Shown here: positions 24,023 through 32,152 of the stretch, in pieces | Numbering within the stretch: the stretch's first letter is position 1 | Layout: every line of letters starts with the position of its first letter | Origin: Bacteroidota bacterium | GTDB lineage: Bacteria > Bacteroidota > Bacteroidia > Bacteroidales > JAGNHN01 | Assembly: GCA_022710185.1 (NCBI GenBank) | Contig: JAKLHK010000011.1 | Span: 1-64,000, forward strand | Length of the DNA stretch: 64,000 bases | Direction: 5' to 3' | Made by a program: the position numbers and the translations under genes | The notes under the pieces: generated by a model | Database searches by the model: none | What the model was told of the DNA's origin: nothing | Seen by the model: only the letters and a program-made list of their open reading frames with translations

Positions 24023-26977
24023 ATGGACAAGGCGGCAGCTGACCCGGTAGAGGCCATCAGGGCCCTGGAAGCCCTGGCAGCGGAGTTCGAAGGCGAGATA
24101 TTCACGGACTACGACTACCGGCTGCTGTACGCCACCGACGCCTCGGCCTACCGGGAGGTCCCGCTGGCCATCGCCAGGCCCCGTCATAAGGAAGATATCC
24201 TCCGGCTCATCCGCCTGGCCAGCGAGCACCGCATAGGCCTCATCCCCCGCACCGCCGGGACCTCTCTGGCCGGTCAGGTCGTGGGCGGGGGCATCATGGT
24301 GGATGTGTCGCGCTATATGACCCGCGTGCTGGAGGTCAATGCCGCAGAACACTGGGTTCGGGTCGAGCCCGGGGTCATCCTGGATGAACTGAACAAGCTC
24401 CTCCAGCCCCTGGGGCTGTTCTTCGGCCCGGAGACCTCCACCAGCAACCGCTGCATGATCGGGGGCATGGTGGGCAACAACAGCTGCGGCGCCCATTCCC
24501 TGGTGTATGGCTCCACCCGTGACCACACCCTGGAGATCACCGCCCTGCTCAGCGATGGGTCGGAGGTCCGCTTTGCCGACCTGAACCCGGAAGCACTGGG
24601 GCAAAAATGCCGTCAGGATGACCTTGAAGGAAAGGTTTATAAGACGTTATTCAATATACTGAATGACAAGGATATTCAGAAATCCATACGTGAGGAATAT
24701 CCCGATCCTTCTATCCACCGCCGCAACACCGGCTACGCCCTGGACCTGCTGCTCGACTGCGCCCCCTTCACGCCCGGGGGGCCTCCGTTTAACCTCTGCC
24801 GCCTGCTGGCCGGTTCGGAAGGCACCCTGGCCATTACGACCGAGGTCAAGCTCAACCTGGTCCCTCTGCCACCTCCCGCAACGAGCCTGGTGTGCGTACA
24901 CTGCCGCAGCCTGGACGAGGCCTTCCGGGGCAACCTGATAGCCCTTAAACACCATCCTGAAGCCGTTGAGCTCATGGACCGGGTGGTGATGGAACAGACC
25001 CGGCACAACATCGAACAGCGGCGCAACCGTTTCTTCATCCAGGGCGAGCCGGAGGCCATGCTTATCGTGGAATTCGCCGGGCACAGCCAGGAAGAGCTCG
25101 AAACCCGGGCCCAGGCCCTGGAGGAGGAGATGAGGGCGCTGGACCTGGGGTACCACTTCCCGCGCATCTACGGAGGGGACATCAAAAAGGTATGGAACCT
25201 ACGCAAGGCAGGCCTCGGGCTGCTTTCCAACATCCCCGGTGATGCCAAACCGGTGGCCGTGATCGAGGATACCGCGGTATCCCCTGAGCAGCTTCCCGAT
25301 TATATGCGCGACTTCCAGGAACTGCTCGAAAGGCTGGAGATGAGTTGCGTGTATTATGCCCACATCGCCACCGGGGAGCTCCACCTTCGTCCAGTGCTCA
25401 ACCTCAAAGATCCCAGGGATGTCGAGCGGTTTCATACCGTAGCCCTCGAAACCGCCCGTCTGGTCAAGAAATACCGTGGCTCGCTCAGCGGGGAGCATGG
25501 CGATGGCCGTCTGCGCGGTCAATTCATTCCCCTGATGCTGGGTGACCGGATCTACGAACTGCTCCGGGAGGTCAAAGCCACCTGGGATCCCCAGGGCCTC
25601 TATAACCCGGGTAAAATCACCGACACCCCGGCCATGACCTCCTCCCTGAGGTATGAGCCCGGGCGCCATGAGCGGCAGATCCATACCCATTTCGATTTCT
25701 CCTCCACCCAGGGCATACTGAGGGCCGTGGAACAATGCAACGGCTCGGGCGATTGCCGCAAGACAGAGCTTAGCGGGGGAACCATGTGCCCAAGCTATAT
25801 GGCCACCCGTGAGGAACATACCACCACCCGCGCCAGGGCCAACATCCTGAGGGAGTTCCTCACCCATTCCCCAGGGCCTAACCCCTTCGACCATCAGGAG
25901 ATCTTCGACGTGATGGACCTCTGCCTTTCCTGCAAGGGCTGCAAGTCGGAATGCCCTTCCAATGTCGACATGGCCCGATACAAGGCCGAGTTCCTGCAGC
26001 ACTACCTCGACAGCCAGGGCCTGTCGCTACGCACGCGGGCCATCGCCTATATCGCTACGCTTCACCGTCTGGCTTCTGTGCTGCCCGCCGCCTATAACTT
26101 TGTAGTGGATAACGGCCCCCTGAGCGCCTGGGTGAAACGTACCCTGGGCTTTGCTCAGGAGCGCAGTCTCCCCAGGCTTAACAAGATACGCTTCAAGCGC
26201 TGGCTCCGCAGGCACAATCGGAGACTGCAGGGGCGCAACTTCCCGAACGGCAGGGTTTGGATCTTCGCTGATGAATTCACGGAATTTCTCGATGGAGCGG
26301 TTGGACGCAAGGCGGTCCTCCTCCTGAATGCCCTGGGTTACCGCACCGAACTCCCCCCCCACGTGGAGAGCGGCCGCACCTTCTTATCCAAAGGGCTGGT
26401 GCGCAAGGCTGCCCAGCTTGCCCGGCGTAACGTGGAGCTCCTCCATCCCCTGCTGAGCGCTTCCGAACCCCTGATCGGGGTCGAGCCCTCGGCCATCCTC
26501 AGCTTTCGTGATGAATATCCCGACCTCGTGGGAACAGAACTCCAGGAAGCGGCCCGTACCATAGCCCCGTATACCCTGATGATCGACGAGTTCATCATGC
26601 GGGAGGCAGCTGCAGGCCGCATCAGGCCCGAGGCCTTCACCGACCGTCCCCTGAGCATATTGCTGCACGGGCACTGCCACCAGAAGGCCCTCGCATCCAC
26701 CGGCCCTACCCGCCAAATGCTCTCCCTGCCCCCGCATTACCAGGTAACGGAAGTCCCATCAGGCTGCTGCGGCATGGCCGGTTCCTTCGGCTATGAGGCC
26801 GAGCACTACGGACTTTCGATGAAGGTGGGTGAGCTCGTGCTCTTCCCTGCGGTGCGTGAAGCCGATCACGGCACGGTGATTGCTGCACCGGGAACCAGTT
26901 GCCGGCACCAGATCAAGGACGGTACCGGCAGGCAGGCCCTGCACCCCGTGGAAGTGCTTTTTGAAGCGCTCCGCTAA
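24023..26977 (+). CDS. FAD/Fe-S D-2-hydroxyglutarate dehydrogenase-like protein (YdiJ type)
   Basis: The protein is 984 aa. An FAD-binding type 4 (PCMH) domain contains RTAGTSLAGQ and GNNSCGAHS, and a C-terminal FAD-oxidase domain reaches to about 540. The Fe-S part starts at C572 (CNGSGDC) and has a ferredoxin-type motif C634-C637-C640-C644. The end carries CCG-type motifs HGHCHQKA and SGCCGMAGSFGYE. E. coli YdiJ of this layout oxidises D-2-hydroxyglutarate to 2-oxoglutarate. Electrons probably go to the quinone pool or an unknown partner. It is 3 bp after the DUF1338 gene. Confidence 0.85.
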   Translation: MDKAAADPVEAIRALEALAAEFEGEIFTDYDYRLLYATDASAYREVPLAIARPRHKEDILRLIRLASEHRIGLIPRTAGTSLAGQVVGGGIMVDVSRYMTRVLEVNAAEHWVRVEPGVILDELNKLLQPLGLFFGPETSTSNRCMIGGMVGNNSCGAHSLVYGSTRDHTLEITALLSDGSEVRFADLNPEALGQKCRQDDLEGKVYKTLFNILNDKDIQKSIREEYPDPSIHRRNTGYALDLLLDCAPFTPGGPPFNLCRLLAGSEGTLAITTEVKLNLVPLPPPATSLVCVHCRSLDEAFRGNLIALKHHPEAVELMDRVVMEQTRHNIEQRRNRFFIQGEPEAMLIVEFAGHSQEELETRAQALEEEMRALDLGYHFPRIYGGDIKKVWNLRKAGLGLLSNIPGDAKPVAVIEDTAVSPEQLPDYMRDFQELLERLEMSCVYYAHIATGELHLRPVLNLKDPRDVERFHTVALETARLVKKYRGSLSGEHGDGRLRGQFIPLMLGDRIYELLREVKATWDPQGLYNPGKITDTPAMTSSLRYEPGRHERQIHTHFDFSSTQGILRAVEQCNGSGDCRKTELSGGTMCPSYMATREEHTTTRARANILREFLTHSPGPNPFDHQEIFDVMDLCLSCKGCKSECPSNVDMARYKAEFLQHYLDSQGLSLRTRAIAYIATLHRLASVLPAAYNFVVDNGPLSAWVKRTLGFAQERSLPRLNKIRFKRWLRRHNRRLQGRNFPNGRVWIFADEFTEFLDGAVGRKAVLLLNALGYRTELPPHVESGRTFLSKGLVRKAAQLARRNVELLHPLLSASEPLIGVEPSAILSFRDEYPDLVGTELQEAARTIAPYTLMIDEFIMREAAAGRIRPEAFTDRPLSILLHGHCHQKALASTGPTRQMLSLPPHYQVTEVPSGCCGMAGSFGYEAEHYGLSMKVGELVLFPAVREADHGTVIAAPGTSCRHQIKDGTGRQALHPVEVLFEALR

Positions 26978-26981
26978 GTGC

Positions 26982-27011
26982 TTGTTTTTATGAAGTGTAT
27001 CAATATATTTG
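26982..27011 (+). promoter_or_regulatory. Promoter of the DUF6340-like lipoprotein gene
   Basis: TTG (26982-26984), a 19-bp spacer and TATATTTG (27004-27011) match the Bacteroidota -33/-7 consensus. The start codon follows 22 bp later. Confidence 0.75.
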
Positions 27012-27033
27012 TAAAACCTGCAGCCTTCAGCCC

Positions 27034-28077
27034 ATGAAACGCTTCCACCTTTTACTCTCCCCCTTTCTTCTGTTCGGGATCGCCTCCTGCAAAATGGCCA
27101 GCACCTCCATGCAGGTGTTGGTACCTGCCCGGATCGACGTTCCTACTGAGATTAAAACCGTCGGTATCGTAAACCGGTCGCTGCCAGGCAAGCAGAGTTC
27201 AATGGGCAACATCCTGGAAGGACTTATCTCCGGGGAATCGGTCTTCGCCGACCGCGAAGGCTCGGAGCGCTGCCTGGACGGACTGACCGCACAGCTGAAC
27301 GGCTCACCCCGCTTCCAGGCCAGGCCTATTCATGGAACAGAACTCAAGGGCACCGGCACCAAGCAGTTTCCCAGGCCATTGGAATGGAACGAAGTGGACC
27401 GGATGTGCAAGCAGTACCAGGTGGATGCCCTGGCCGTGCTGGAGACCTTCGACAGCGATATCTTTCTGGAAAAGAAGCAGAACAGGGTTAAACGCAAGAT
27501 TGACGACCGTGAGGTATATGTAATGGAGCACATCGCAGAGCTAACCATTACGGTGAATGCCGGCTGGAGGCTCTACGACAATACCACCCGCCGCATTGTG
27601 GACGAGAACGTCTATTCAGATCAGAAACGATGGAACGGCAAGGGGGACAAGCCCGAAGAGGCGCTCAGCCGTTTGCCCTCGAAGCGGGATGCCATCAATA
27701 ATACAGGCTATTTCGGAGGTGAGCAGTACGGTCTGCGCATTTCCCCGGCCTGGATGAACGCCACCCGGTCCTATTACGTCAAAGGCAACGACGCCCTTAA
27801 GAAGGCCCGCTCCTTCGTCCGAAACGGCAATTGGGAGGGAGCGGCCGATATCTGGCAGAAACAGACCCAGAACAAGGAGCCTGAGATCGCCGGGCGTGCC
27901 TGCTACAATATGGCCGTGGCCAGCGAGGTGATGGGCGACCTGAACATGGCACTCACCTGGGCCAACCGCGCCCTGAAGCAGCACAACAACAAAAAGGCTG
28001 CGGCCTATATCAGCATCCTGAACGACCGCATGTCGGACCAGCGACGGCTCGACCGCCAGATGCCAGGAGAACGCTGA
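27034..28077 (+). CDS. DUF6340-like lipoprotein with C-terminal TPR-like repeat
   Basis: From ATG 27034 the protein is 347 aa. The lipobox is IASC near residue 19. A middle beta-rich section includes the typical WRLYDNTTRRIVDE stretch. A C-terminal helix-turn-helix pair (ALKKARSFVRNGNWEGAADIW and AGRACYNMAVASEVMGDLNMALTWANRALK) looks like tetratricopeptide repeats. The upstream ATG at 26995 overlaps the promoter, so the internal start is preferred. The protein is probably envelope-associated with unknown function. The SRPBCC gene follows after 10 bp. Confidence 0.75.
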   Translation: MKRFHLLLSPFLLFGIASCKMASTSMQVLVPARIDVPTEIKTVGIVNRSLPGKQSSMGNILEGLISGESVFADREGSERCLDGLTAQLNGSPRFQARPIHGTELKGTGTKQFPRPLEWNEVDRMCKQYQVDALAVLETFDSDIFLEKKQNRVKRKIDDREVYVMEHIAELTITVNAGWRLYDNTTRRIVDENVYSDQKRWNGKGDKPEEALSRLPSKRDAINNTGYFGGEQYGLRISPAWMNATRSYYVKGNDALKKARSFVRNGNWEGAADIWQKQTQNKEPEIAGRACYNMAVASEVMGDLNMALTWANRALKQHNNKKAAAYISILNDRMSDQRRLDRQMPGER

Positions 28078-28087
28078 TGCCCATACC

Positions 28088-28594
28088 ATGAGCATACTGC
28101 TGAGCATACTGGGCATCATCGTCCTGCTGGTCATCGCCTTCTTTGCGATCGGCCTCATCGCACCCCGCACCTACCAGGGGAGCCTCAGCGCCAGCTTCCC
28201 TTTCCCGGCCAGGAAAGTATATGAGGCCCTCAACGACCTGGAGAGCCTGAGCCGCAGAAGGAAAGAGATCGAAAAAGTGGAGATGCTCCTTCCGGGTGCT
28301 CAGGGACAGCGGCGCTGGAGGGAGATCGCGTCTATGGGCGGCTTCGCTGAATTTGAAACCCTGTGCGACATACCGGGCAAACTGATCGAGGTACGCCTGG
28401 TGCGCAGTTCCTTCGGGATCACCGGAACCTGGACTTACGAAATGCAGGAAACACCCACCGGTACGCTTCTCAGCCTGCGCGAGAAGAGCCGGACCGACAA
28501 GCTGTTCACCCGCAGCCTGCTTACCCTGGCCGGCAGGAACGCCACCCTGCGACAAGAGGTACGCAACCTCCGTGCCCTGCTGAACGAAGACTGA
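28088..28594 (+). CDS. Membrane-anchored SRPBCC-domain protein
   Basis: The protein is 168 aa. One N-terminal transmembrane helix (about 3-26) is followed by a START/SRPBCC-like ligand-binding domain that opens with FPFPARKVYEALNDLE and contains WTYEMQETPTGTLLSL. Such proteins bind hydrophobic ligands. No catalytic residues are evident. It is probably co-transcribed with the upstream lipoprotein gene. Confidence 0.75.
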   Translation: MSILLSILGIIVLLVIAFFAIGLIAPRTYQGSLSASFPFPARKVYEALNDLESLSRRRKEIEKVEMLLPGAQGQRRWREIASMGGFAEFETLCDIPGKLIEVRLVRSSFGITGTWTYEMQETPTGTLLSLREKSRTDKLFTRSLLTLAGRNATLRQEVRNLRALLNED

Positions 28595-28710
28595 GCCCTT
28601 ATTCAGATTGAATATAAAATGCAGGGGTTCCGTCCGGAAATACCTTGCGGCTGCCAGCATCAACAAGCAAATACCCCAAATTTGCAGGAAACCCTGTAAA
28701 ACCTATCGCT

Positions 28711-30486
28711 ATGGCAGGCAAGACCTTCGCAGAAAAGATCCTGGGCGCCCCCGCCGGGAGCATCGTGTTCCGTAAGCCCGACATCATCCTCTCCCACGAC
28801 AACACAGCCAGTATCGCCAGCACCTTCAAAAAGATGAACGGGGCCCACATCGCCTTTCCCGATCAGGTCCTCATCGTGCTCGATCACAACGCCCCGCCCA
28901 CCAATGCCAAGCTGGCCAACGACTACCTGAAAATCCGCGAGTGGGTCAAAGAGCAGGGGATCTCCCGCTTCCACGACGTAGGACAGGGCATCTGCCACCA
29001 AATCGTAGCGGACTATGCCAAACCCGGCATGATCATCGTAGGCAGCGACAGCCATACATGCACAGCCGGGGCTTTCAATGCCTTCGCCGCAGGTATCGAC
29101 CGCACCGAAACCGCCGGCCTCTGGAAACAGGGAGAGACCTGGTTTCGCGTACCCGAAACTATCTGCATCAACCTGCATGGCCGCCTGCCCAAAGGGGTGT
29201 ACGCCAAAGACTTATCACTCTGGATCATTGGCATGATCGGTTCCAGCGGGGCCGACTATATGTCCATCGAATACCATGGAGAGGGCGTAGGCACCCTGAC
29301 CATCTCCGACCGCATGACCATCGCCAACCTGGCTTCCGAGATGGGAGCCAAGAACGCGGTCTTCCCCTGCGATGAGAACCTGCGGATGGTGCAGGGAACC
29401 AGTTGCGAAGGGGTCTGGGCTGATGCCGACGCCAGCTATGCCCGGGTGATCGACATCGCCCTCAATGAACTGTACCCCCTGGTTGCTGCCCCCCATCATG
29501 TAGATAATGTGAAGGCCGTGGCCGAAGTGCAGGATACTCCCATACAGCAGGCCCTGCTGGGCACATGCACCAACGGGCGGCTGGAAGACCTGAGGGAAGC
29601 GGCCCGCGTACTGGAAGGCAAGAAATTGCCGGACGGGTTCCAGTTCCTGGTAATCCCGGCCAGTAAAAGCATATACATGCAGGCCCTCGAAGAAGGGCTC
29701 ATCCGCACCTTCATGGATGCCGGGGCCCAGGTGCTGGCCACCAGCTGCGGGCCCTGCCTGGGCACCGGGCAGGGTATCCCGGCTGACGGCATCAATGTGA
29801 TCTCCACGGCCAACCGCAATTTCAAGGGCCGTATGGGCAACAAGGAGAGCAGCATCTACCTGGCTTCCCCGGCTACCGTGGCCTGCTCCGCCCTCAACGG
29901 AAAGATCACCGACCCCCGCGGTATCCGCGGCAAGGAACGCTTCCCCTTTGCCATGGAACAAAGCCCTACCGTGGATATCCCCGCCGGGGACGACCGCCGC
30001 ATGGGCAGTGTGTGGAACTATGCCGATGTGGACAACCTCAATACGGACCAGATGTTTGCAGGCAACCTCACCTACAACATCAATTCCAGCGAAGGCGACA
30101 AGATCCTCCCCTACCTCTTCAAGGGGTTCGACGACAGCTTTGCCGAACGCGTAAAGGAAGGCGACATCCTCATTGCAGGCGCGAATTTCGGATGCGGGAG
30201 CTCGCGCGAACACCCGGCCGTTGGGCTGAGCTTTGCAGGCGTGAAGGCGGTAATCACCAAATCGGTGAACCGTATCTTCTACCGCTCCGCGGTTAACCAG
30301 GGGCTGCCCATCCTTCTCGTCCCTAAAGCCGTCGACGCATACCAGGCCGGCGATGCCGTGGAAATCGACTTCGCCTCGGGCCAGGTGACCGTCGGAGGGA
30401 AGGCGTTTAGCTTCGCCCCCCTGCCAGACAAACTGATGAAGATCTTCGAAGCCCGGGGCCTGGTCAACTACATCGCCGGGCAATAG
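28711..30486 (+). CDS. Single-chain aconitase-family hydro-lyase (aconitase/homoaconitase/IPMI type)
   Basis: The protein is 591 aa from ATG 28711. A LeuC-like large domain carries GSDSHTCTAG (about 111-120) and the cluster cysteines in CTNGR and SCGPC. A swivel LeuD-like domain follows in the same chain (GANFGCGSSREH near 497-508). The chain joins large and small subunits but lacks the 850-900 aa size of AcnA. It catalyses a hydration/dehydration of a tricarboxylate-like substrate; citrate, homocitrate and isopropylmalate remain possible. I favour aconitase but cannot decide. Confidence 0.8.
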   Translation: MAGKTFAEKILGAPAGSIVFRKPDIILSHDNTASIASTFKKMNGAHIAFPDQVLIVLDHNAPPTNAKLANDYLKIREWVKEQGISRFHDVGQGICHQIVADYAKPGMIIVGSDSHTCTAGAFNAFAAGIDRTETAGLWKQGETWFRVPETICINLHGRLPKGVYAKDLSLWIIGMIGSSGADYMSIEYHGEGVGTLTISDRMTIANLASEMGAKNAVFPCDENLRMVQGTSCEGVWADADASYARVIDIALNELYPLVAAPHHVDNVKAVAEVQDTPIQQALLGTCTNGRLEDLREAARVLEGKKLPDGFQFLVIPASKSIYMQALEEGLIRTFMDAGAQVLATSCGPCLGTGQGIPADGINVISTANRNFKGRMGNKESSIYLASPATVACSALNGKITDPRGIRGKERFPFAMEQSPTVDIPAGDDRRMGSVWNYADVDNLNTDQMFAGNLTYNINSSEGDKILPYLFKGFDDSFAERVKEGDILIAGANFGCGSSREHPAVGLSFAGVKAVITKSVNRIFYRSAVNQGLPILLVPKAVDAYQAGDAVEIDFASGQVTVGGKAFSFAPLPDKLMKIFEARGLVNYIAGQ

Positions 30487-30514
30487 CAGCTCCGGGGAAG
30501 AACCCCTGTGATGT

Positions 30515-30660
30515 TCCCATGTACGGATGTGCGCATTTACGGATGTTCGCATATTCGATTTAGCGAAATGCGCGGCCATTGATTATTTGATCATTGGCAA
30601 TTAATTGTGATTTGCCCTCAGGCCGTCCCTTCGACAAGCTCAGGGATCAGCGGGCCTTGT
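30515..30660. repeat. Short repeats in the intergenic region 30487-30744
   Basis: The 258-bp gap holds a near-duplicate of TACGGATGTGCGCAT / TACGGATGTTCGCAT at about 30521-30553. It also holds CCCTTCGACAAGCTCAGGG near 30627-30645, a word I recall as dispersed in many bacterial genomes. No gene is visible. Confidence 0.5.
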
Positions 30661-30744
30661 TGGATTTCCGTTGCAAACCAACCTGAGGATGAATGGATTG
30701 AGGTACAAGAGTTTGGGAATGGAACGATCCGCCATCGGGTGCCC

Positions 30745-31140
30745 TTAACACCCTCTTCCTGTGGCACTATCGCGAATGGCATTGCGCGGGCAGAGGCAGA
30801 GGCATTCCCCGCAACGGGTGCAGCGTGCCTGGTCGATCCAGGCCTTGCCCTCCCTGAAGTGGATGGCATCGAAGTTACAGGCATCCAGGCAGATGCCGCA
30901 GGAAATACAGTCCTCTCGCACTACCCGTGGATGCTCCTCCAGCGCCCTCGCACCCCCCCCGGGCCTGTGCATCCGCCGCAGGGAACGCAGGTCAGCCCCG
31001 CCCTTCTGGCGTTGCAGGGCCGTTCCGCATTGCGGGCACAACTCACGGAAACAAGGGTAGCCCCTGCGGTGCGGACTGCTGTAACCGCAGGATGGGCAGC
31101 GACACAGGTCGCCATCGTAATGCTCCGCTGCGGCACTCAT
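30745..31140 (-). CDS. Zinc-ribbon plus di-cluster ferredoxin
   Basis: The protein is 131 aa. The N-terminal module has CPSCGYSSPHRRGYPC followed by CPQCGTAL, a zinc-ribbon or rubredoxin-like knuckle. The C-terminal part has two ferredoxin clusters, CISCGICLDAC and CTRCGECLCLC. Similar proteins occur in anaerobes. It probably carries electrons, but the partner is unknown. Its start overlaps the stop of rnz by ATGA, so the two are translationally coupled. Confidence 0.82.
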   Translation of the reverse strand: MSAAAEHYDGDLCRCPSCGYSSPHRRGYPCFRELCPQCGTALQRQKGGADLRSLRRMHRPGGGARALEEHPRVVREDCISCGICLDACNFDAIHFREGKAWIDQARCTRCGECLCLCPRNAIRDSATGRGC

Positions 31141-32060
31141 CCGATCCGGTCAATGTCGATCACCGTCCCTTCCGTTCCCACCTGGGTAAAGGGGAAGACC
31201 GCCCTGGCTTCCTCCAGCAAGGGCTGCAGGTCGCGGTAGCGGGCGGAAAAATGTCCGATGAGCAGTTGCCTCACCCCGGCATCCCTGGCGAAGAGCCCGG
31301 CCTGGTGGGCAGTGGCATGGAACTTCTCCCGCGCTACCTCCTCCATTTCATGCAGGAAGGTGGCTTCATGGTACAGCAGGTCGGCTCCGTGTACGAAGGC
31401 TGTGAGAGATGGGTCGTAGAGCGTATCCGTTACGAAGGCGTAGCTCCTCGGAGGGGGGGGAGGTTGGGTGATGTAGGCATTGGGGAACACCCGGCCGCTG
31501 GCATCGGTGAAGTCCTCCCCTGCGCGTATGCGGTCCCAGGCCTCCACAGGCACCTCCACCCCACTCAGCTTCTCCGCAAGTACCTTGCGCAGCCTTGGCC
31601 TTTCCCTGAACAGAAAACCGAAAGTCGGGATGCGATGGCTCACCGGAAAAGCTTCCACAATGGTGCGCTTGTCTTCATGGATCACCCCCCGGAAACCCTC
31701 GGGCAGTGGGACGAACCGCAAGGGAAAGTGAAGCTCGGTCTCCGTCACCGCCATCTGTTCCATGACTATGCCTTCCAGGCGTGGGTCAGCATACACCGTG
31801 AGACCCTTGGTCCTCCCCAGCAGGTTGAGGGTAGAGAGGAGGCCCACCAGACCGAAGAAATGGTCGCCGTGCAGGTGGGAGATGAAAATATTCTGGATAC
31901 GCTGCATCCGTATGCCGAACTTCCGCAGCTGCACCTGCGTCCCTTCGCCGCAGTCGATAAGGCTCAGGCTCTCCCCCGACTGCAGCACCTGGGCCGTTGG
32001 CATGCGGTCGAACACCGGGATGGCAGAGCTGCTGCCGAGTATGGTCAGACGGAAGGGCAT
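31137..32060 (-). CDS. rnz: Ribonuclease Z
   Basis: The protein is 307 aa. The metallo-beta-lactamase signature HLHGDH (H62, H64, D66, H67) is present, preceded by DCGEG, with later aspartate and histidine ligands (VTDTLYD, GHFSARY). It matures tRNA 3' ends in the cytoplasm. The length is normal for the short bacterial form. The promoter lies in the rpsA terminator region. It is coupled to the ferredoxin gene. Confidence 0.94.
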   Translation of the reverse strand: MPFRLTILGSSSAIPVFDRMPTAQVLQSGESLSLIDCGEGTQVQLRKFGIRMQRIQNIFISHLHGDHFFGLVGLLSTLNLLGRTKGLTVYADPRLEGIVMEQMAVTETELHFPLRFVPLPEGFRGVIHEDKRTIVEAFPVSHRIPTFGFLFRERPRLRKVLAEKLSGVEVPVEAWDRIRAGEDFTDASGRVFPNAYITQPPPPPRSYAFVTDTLYDPSLTAFVHGADLLYHEATFLHEMEEVAREKFHATAHQAGLFARDAGVRQLLIGHFSARYRDLQPLLEEARAVFPFTQVGTEGTVIDIDRIG

Positions 32061-32064
32061 GGCG

Positions 32065-32096
32065 CAAAGGTACGATTGAGGTCTTATCTCCTCAAA
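32065..32096 (-). promoter_or_regulatory. Promoter of rnz
   Basis: On the minus strand TTTG (32096-32093), a 20-bp spacer and TACCTTTG (32072-32065) match the -33/-7 consensus. The -33 shares bases with the T-run of the upstream rpsA terminator. Confidence 0.6.
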
Positions 32097-32122
32097 AAAA
32101 GGCGGCCCCGAAGGACCGCCTT
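32093..32122 (-). terminator. Terminator of rpsA
   Basis: On the minus strand, AAGGCGGTCC-TTCG-GGGCCGCCTT forms a nearly perfect stem with a UUCG loop, followed by seven T. Confidence 0.85.
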
Positions 32123-32152
32123 GTGTGGATTATCTGAAGAATCTCGCAGAAC

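Noticed and set aside
23135..24604. 489-codon minus-strand frame over the DUF1338 and YdiJ-like genes
   Set aside because: Runs antisense through two recognised genes and their junction; no motif.
29215..30579. 454-codon minus-strand frame across the aconitase-family gene
   Set aside because: Shadow frame over conserved Fe-S ligand motifs on the other strand.
30627..30645. Regulatory site CCCTTCGACAAGCTCAGGG
   Set aside because: I recall this word as a widely dispersed bacterial repeat; only one copy is seen here and no gene start is close enough to claim a role.
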